From Christensenella sp. UBA7703 (GTDB lineage: Bacteria; Bacillota; Clostridia; Christensenellales; CAG-138), in contig DLGD01000018.1 of the NCBI GenBank assembly GCA_002482505.1, forward strand, positions 30,226 through 94,225: 64,000 nt of DNA, written 5' to 3'. Every line of letters begins with the position of its first letter. The stretch's first letter is position 1. This document shows, piece by piece, positions 61,322-64,000 of this stretch. The notes below the pieces were generated by a model. It was given only the letters and a program-made list of their open reading frames with translations. It was not told where the DNA came from and did not search any database. A program made the translations under genes and the position numbers.

Positions 61322-62407
61322 ATGAACACAGAGTTTGTCGAAGCATTGAGCGCGCTGGAAAAGGAACGCGGCATCAGCAAAGATGTCCTGATTCTCGCCA
61401 TCGAAGCGGCGCTTACCTCGGCCTATAAGCGCAACTATGGCGCTAACGCAAACGTTCGCGCGCAGATTGACCCGCGCAACGGCGATTTTCGCATCTATGC
61501 CTCCAAGACGGTCGTCGAGGAGGTTGAAAACCCCATCAATGAGATTTCGCTGGCGGATGCAAAGCATGTTAACGTGCTTTACGAAGTGGGCGACGTGCTC
61601 GAAGAAGAAGTCAAGGCGAAGGAGTTTTCGCGTATTGCGGCGCAGACGGCAAAGCAGGTCGTCGTGCAGCGTATCCGCGAGGCGGAGCGCGGCGTGATCT
61701 ACGAGGAGTATGTTGAAAAAGAGAACGAAGTGCTCACCGCAATCGTGCAGCGCGTGGAAAAGGGCAACGTCTATGTCGAGCTGGGTAAGACGGACGGCAT
61801 CCTGACCCCGAACGAGATGATTCCCGGCGAAACCTACGAGAACAACGACCGCATCAAGGTCTATGTGCTCGAAGTGCGTAAGGATAGCAAAGGCCCGCAG
61901 GTTCTCGTGAGCCGCACGCACCCCGGCCTTGTCAAAAGACTGTTTGAACTGGAAGTGCCGGAGATTCAGACCGGCGTGGTGCAGATCAAGTCCATCGCGC
62001 GTGAGGCGGGCTTCCGAACCAAGGTCGCCGTGCATTCCACCGATATGCAGGTGGACGCGGTTGGCGCATGCGTCGGCCAGCGCGGCGCGCGCGTGGAGCG
62101 CATCGTTAACGAGCTGCACAACGAAAAGATCGACATCATCGAGTGGGATTCCGACTCGGCTGTGTATATTGCAAAGGCGCTCAGCCCTGCAAAGGTGTTG
62201 ATGGTCTATATCAATGAAGAAGAAAAAGCGGCGAAGGTCATCGTGCCGGACACCCAGCTTTCACTTGCAATCGGCAAAGAAGGGCAGAACGCCCGCCTTG
62301 CCGCGAAGCTGACCGGCTGGAAGATCGACATCAAGAGTCAGTCTCAGGCGGAGGAGGCCATGGACGCCTTCTATCGCGAAGACGAAGAGAGCGAAAGCGA
62401 GGCGTAA
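61322..62407 (+). CDS. nusA: Transcription termination/antitermination factor NusA
   Basis: 361 residues, normal for Bacillota (no C-terminal AR repeats). N-terminal RNA-polymerase-binding domain (MNTEFVEALSALEKERGISKD to ~125), S1 domain (VLTAIVQRVEKGNVYVELGKTDGIL, about 137-161), then KH1 and KH2 (VDAVGACVGQRGARVERIVNEL, about 244-265; LSLAIGKEGQNARLAAKLTGW, about 313-333). Regulates pausing and intrinsic termination. AAGGAGTACGATAGG precedes ATG 61322. The 119-base gap after rimP includes a T-less hairpin (GCGGGA / TCCCGC, 61211-61226) and two T runs. Confidence 0.97.
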   Translation: MNTEFVEALSALEKERGISKDVLILAIEAALTSAYKRNYGANANVRAQIDPRNGDFRIYASKTVVEEVENPINEISLADAKHVNVLYEVGDVLEEEVKAKEFSRIAAQTAKQVVVQRIREAERGVIYEEYVEKENEVLTAIVQRVEKGNVYVELGKTDGILTPNEMIPGETYENNDRIKVYVLEVRKDSKGPQVLVSRTHPGLVKRLFELEVPEIQTGVVQIKSIAREAGFRTKVAVHSTDMQVDAVGACVGQRGARVERIVNELHNEKIDIIEWDSDSAVYIAKALSPAKVLMVYINEEEKAAKVIVPDTQLSLAIGKEGQNARLAAKLTGWKIDIKSQSQAEEAMDAFYREDEESESEA

Positions 62408-62410
62408 CGC

Positions 62411-62692
62411 TTGGCTAAGAAAATTCCAATGCGGATGTGCGTCTCCTGCCGGGAGATGCAGCCCAAGAAGGAGCTTGTGCGCATTGTGCGCACGCCGGAA
62501 GGCGCGGTCGTGCTGGACACGACAGGACGCGCCAACGGCAGAGGGGCTTATCTCTGCAAGAAGAGCGCCTGCCTGGAAAAGGCGATCAAGTCCCGCGCAC
62601 TGGAACGCGCGTTGGAGACGAAGATCGAGAGCGAAACATACGACACCCTGCGCGCGCAGTTTGCAAACTATCATGAACAGCAAGCTGAATAG
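62411..62692 (+). CDS. ylxR: YlxR family RNA-binding protein (RnpM type)
   Basis: 93 residues from a TTG start three bases after the nusA stop. IPMRMCVSCREMQPKKELVRIVR (about 4-26), TTGRANGRGAYLCKKSACLEKA (about 37-58) are the family core, with three or four cysteines and a basic surface. YlxR/RnpM has been reported to bind RNase P RNA and modulate it in B. subtilis. Its place between nusA and ylxQ is strongly conserved in Bacillota. Confidence 0.93.
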   Translation: MAKKIPMRMCVSCREMQPKKELVRIVRTPEGAVVLDTTGRANGRGAYLCKKSACLEKAIKSRALERALETKIESETYDTLRAQFANYHEQQAE

Positions 62693-62981
62693 CGCAATCG
62701 GGTTCGCGATGAAGGCGGGGCGGCTCAAGTCTGGTGATTTTGTAACCGAGAAGCTCATACGTGCAAAGGGCGCGAAGATCGCGCTCATCGACACAAAAGC
62801 CTCGGACAACACGAAGGATAAGTACCGCGATATCTGCGCGCACAACGGCACCGAGCTCATCGAAGTCGAGGAGCTTGGTCGCTGGATCGGAAAACCCGGG
62901 CGCATGGTCGCCGCAGTCACGGACGAGGCGTTTGCGCAGATGATACGGCGTGCGCTCACACAAGAGACGACGGAACCATAA
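62673..62981 (+). CDS. ylxQ: L7Ae/L30e-family RNA-binding protein YlxQ
   Basis: 102 residues from ATG 62673, overlapping the ylxR end by 20 bases. The N-terminus MNSKLNSAIGFAMKAGRLKS, then KGAKIALIDTKASDNTKDKYRDIC (about 29-52) and ELGRWIGKPGRMVAAVTDEAFAQMI (about 67-91) fit the ribosomal L7Ae-like/YlxQ family, which binds kink-turn RNA. Longer in-frame reading upstream is out of phase with ylxR and rejected. Conserved neighbour of nusA and infB. Confidence 0.9.
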   Translation: MNSKLNSAIGFAMKAGRLKSGDFVTEKLIRAKGAKIALIDTKASDNTKDKYRDICAHNGTELIEVEELGRWIGKPGRMVAAVTDEAFAQMIRRALTQETTEP

Positions 62982-63081
62982 CAGAAGCGAGACAATCGCA
63001 GGATACATGCATCCAAATAAGACAATTGCGCGTCCGTAAATATGAATGCGGACTGCGAAAAACGCGGGGGTAACGACGTAA

Positions 63082-64000
63082 ATGGCAAAAAACAATTTTC
63101 TCGAATCGGCAAACGGAATTCAGAAGACGACAAAAGAACTTCTGGAGAGGCTGACGCTGACGCAGAGCTCCGTTGGAGAACTGCTTGTTTCAGTGCGCCA
63201 TTCCGAGAGCGAACTTCTTGAAAAGGAGGAGCAGAAGCGTAAAGCGCGCGAAGAGCGCGAGCGCATGGAGCGCCTGCGCGAAATGCTCGATTCCGATCAG
63301 GATCATGCCGCGCATGCTGGAGGAAGAGACGACGACGAGCTGCCGCAGCCGAAACCTGCCGTAAAGACGGAAGCGCCCGCGAAGCAGACGGAAACCGCAG
63401 AAGCGCCTGCTGCCGAAAAACCCGCGGAGAAGCCTGCGCCGGAGAAGCCGGCTGCGGAGAAACCCGCAGCAGAGCAGCCGGCGAAAGAAGCCGCGCCCGC
63501 AACGGAACAGCAAAAGCCCGCACAACCGGAGGCACCCGCTGTCCAAGCCACGCCGGAAACGCCGAAAAAGCCCGCAAACAGCGGGTATGAAGCGCATGCC
63601 ATCGTGCAGGACGACCGCCGCCGCCCGCAGCAAACTCAGGGAGAGCGCGCGCCTTATCAGCCGCGCCCGCAGCAGGGCGCCGGCAACTACCAGCCTCGTC
63701 AGGATGGCTATCAGCCGCGCCCGCAGCAGGGCACCGGCAACTATCAGCCGAGACAGGATGGCTATCAGCCGCGCCCACAACAGAGCGGCGGCTACCAGCA
63801 GCGTCCGCAGGGCGGAAACTATCCGCCGCGTCAGGACGGCTATCAACCGCGCCCCCAACAGGGAGGCGGTTACCAGCAGCGCCCGCAAGGCGGCTATTCG
63901 CCGCGCCCGCAGCAGGGCGGAACAGGCCCGCGCCCGGGCGGACAACCCGGCGGCTTTGCGCCGCGCGGCCCGCGCCCGGCAGGGACAGGCGCGCCTGCGG
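63082..64000 (+). CDS. infB: Translation initiation factor IF-2, N-terminal part (runs off the window)
   Basis: Open from ATG 63082 to the window end (306 codons), 100 bases after ylxQ, with a GGGGG ribosome binding site. Only the variable N-terminal extension is seen: a short helical segment (ESANGIQKTTKELLERLTLT), a Glu/Arg-rich helix, a Lys/Ala/Pro/Glu-rich region (residues ~90-170) and then Gln/Pro/Arg/Gly repeats. The GTPase domain lies beyond 64000. Identification rests on conserved position after ylxQ and on the composition typical of IF-2 N-termini. Leaving the frame open to the edge supports a long gene. Confidence 0.85.
   Translation, partial: MAKNNFLESANGIQKTTKELLERLTLTQSSVGELLVSVRHSESELLEKEEQKRKAREERERMERLREMLDSDQDHAAHAGGRDDDELPQPKPAVKTEAPAKQTETAEAPAAEKPAEKPAPEKPAAEKPAAEQPAKEAAPATEQQKPAQPEAPAVQATPETPKKPANSGYEAHAIVQDDRRRPQQTQGERAPYQPRPQQGAGNYQPRQDGYQPRPQQGTGNYQPRQDGYQPRPQQSGGYQQRPQGGNYPPRQDGYQPRPQQGGGYQQRPQGGYSPRPQQGGTGPRPGGQPGGFAPRGPRPAGTGAPA
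63655..63930 (+). repeat. In-frame repeats of YQPRPQQG/NYQPRQDG units in infB
   Basis: Alternating units YQPRPQQG-x-G, NYQPRQDG and YQQRPQGG recur about ten times. Codons vary between copies, so selection on the protein, not recent duplication alone, is likely. Confidence 0.75.

Noticed and set aside
60605..62119. Minus-strand open frame of about 500 codons over rimP-nusA
   Set aside because: Antisense shadow; spans the intergenic region and two conserved genes.
62261..63778. Minus-strand open frame of about 500 codons over nusA, ylxR, ylxQ and infB
   Set aside because: Antisense to four well-supported genes; composition is an Ala/Arg/Ser artefact of high-GC codons.
63655..63930. CRISPR-like repeats near the window end
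   Set aside because: In-frame IF-2 coding repeats with codon variation and no unique spacers.

Overview
The window looks like one contig of an anaerobic Bacillota (Clostridia-type) chromosome of moderately high G+C. The evidence is the gene order (rimP-nusA-ylxR-ylxQ-infB; murB, rapZ, whiA, dnaE together; rplM-rpsI; a BMP/Yuf nucleoside importer), pyruvate phosphate dikinase with oxaloacetate-decarboxylase-type subunits, strong Shine-Dalgarno sequences, many TTG/GTG starts and sigma-A type promoters. A Christensenellales-like uncultured lineage is a guess only. I saw no rRNA, tRNA, CRISPR array, insertion sequence or prophage.

Layout. 1-6.8 kb: end of a 4Fe-4S protein, a metallo-beta-lactamase lipoprotein, threonine aldolase, a membrane protein, rplM-rpsI, a GT4 glycosyltransferase, a deoxyribosyltransferase-like protein and thymidine kinase. 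6.9-12.1 kb: a four-gene nucleoside ABC importer (lipoprotein, ATPase, two permeases). 12.2-24.4 kb: rpsU, nrdR, a YfiH-type purine phosphorylase/laccase-domain protein, a PrsA-like foldase with a 29-residue membrane protein, ppdK, a P-loop kinase, an M15 peptidase, an AmmeMemoRadiSam pair, a cupin and a DUF937 protein with a lysine/serine tail. 24.5-35 kb: an accessory block on the minus strand with acetyltransferases, VOC proteins, a diguanylate cyclase, an AT-rich orphan and a Rieske oxygenase. 35.2-42.5 kb: a rhamnose polysaccharide locus (O-antigen polymerase/ligase, two GT2 enzymes, rmlACBD), preceded by a structured intergenic element and closed by a strong terminator. 42.6-50.4 kb: rlmD, dnaE, whiA, rapZ and murB on the minus strand. 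50.7-56.5 kb: a DNA glycosylase, an ABC exporter, a barnase/barstar pair, and a HEAT protein joined to a degenerate GT2. 56.6-64 kb: rluB-type pseudouridine synthase, oadG-BCCP-oadA, pgsA and the nusA operon, running off the end in infB.

How the genes work together. Thymidine kinase, the deoxyribosyltransferase-like protein and the BMP importer form a nucleoside uptake and salvage neighbourhood. PPDK and the biotin-dependent decarboxylase sit at the PEP/pyruvate/oxaloacetate node. The two GTs plus rmlACBD indicate a rhamnose-containing surface glycan whose flippase and priming transferase are not here.

The most notable observations are: four genes whose -10 box lies exactly six bases before the ATG with no Shine-Dalgarno (leaderless architecture); a HEAT protein overlapping a GT2 that lacks most catalytic motifs; a nested inverted-repeat element at 35.2 kb; an interrupted-U hairpin just after the nusA-operon promoter; a membrane-anchored barnase with barstar beside an ABC exporter; and an AT-rich 479-residue orphan.
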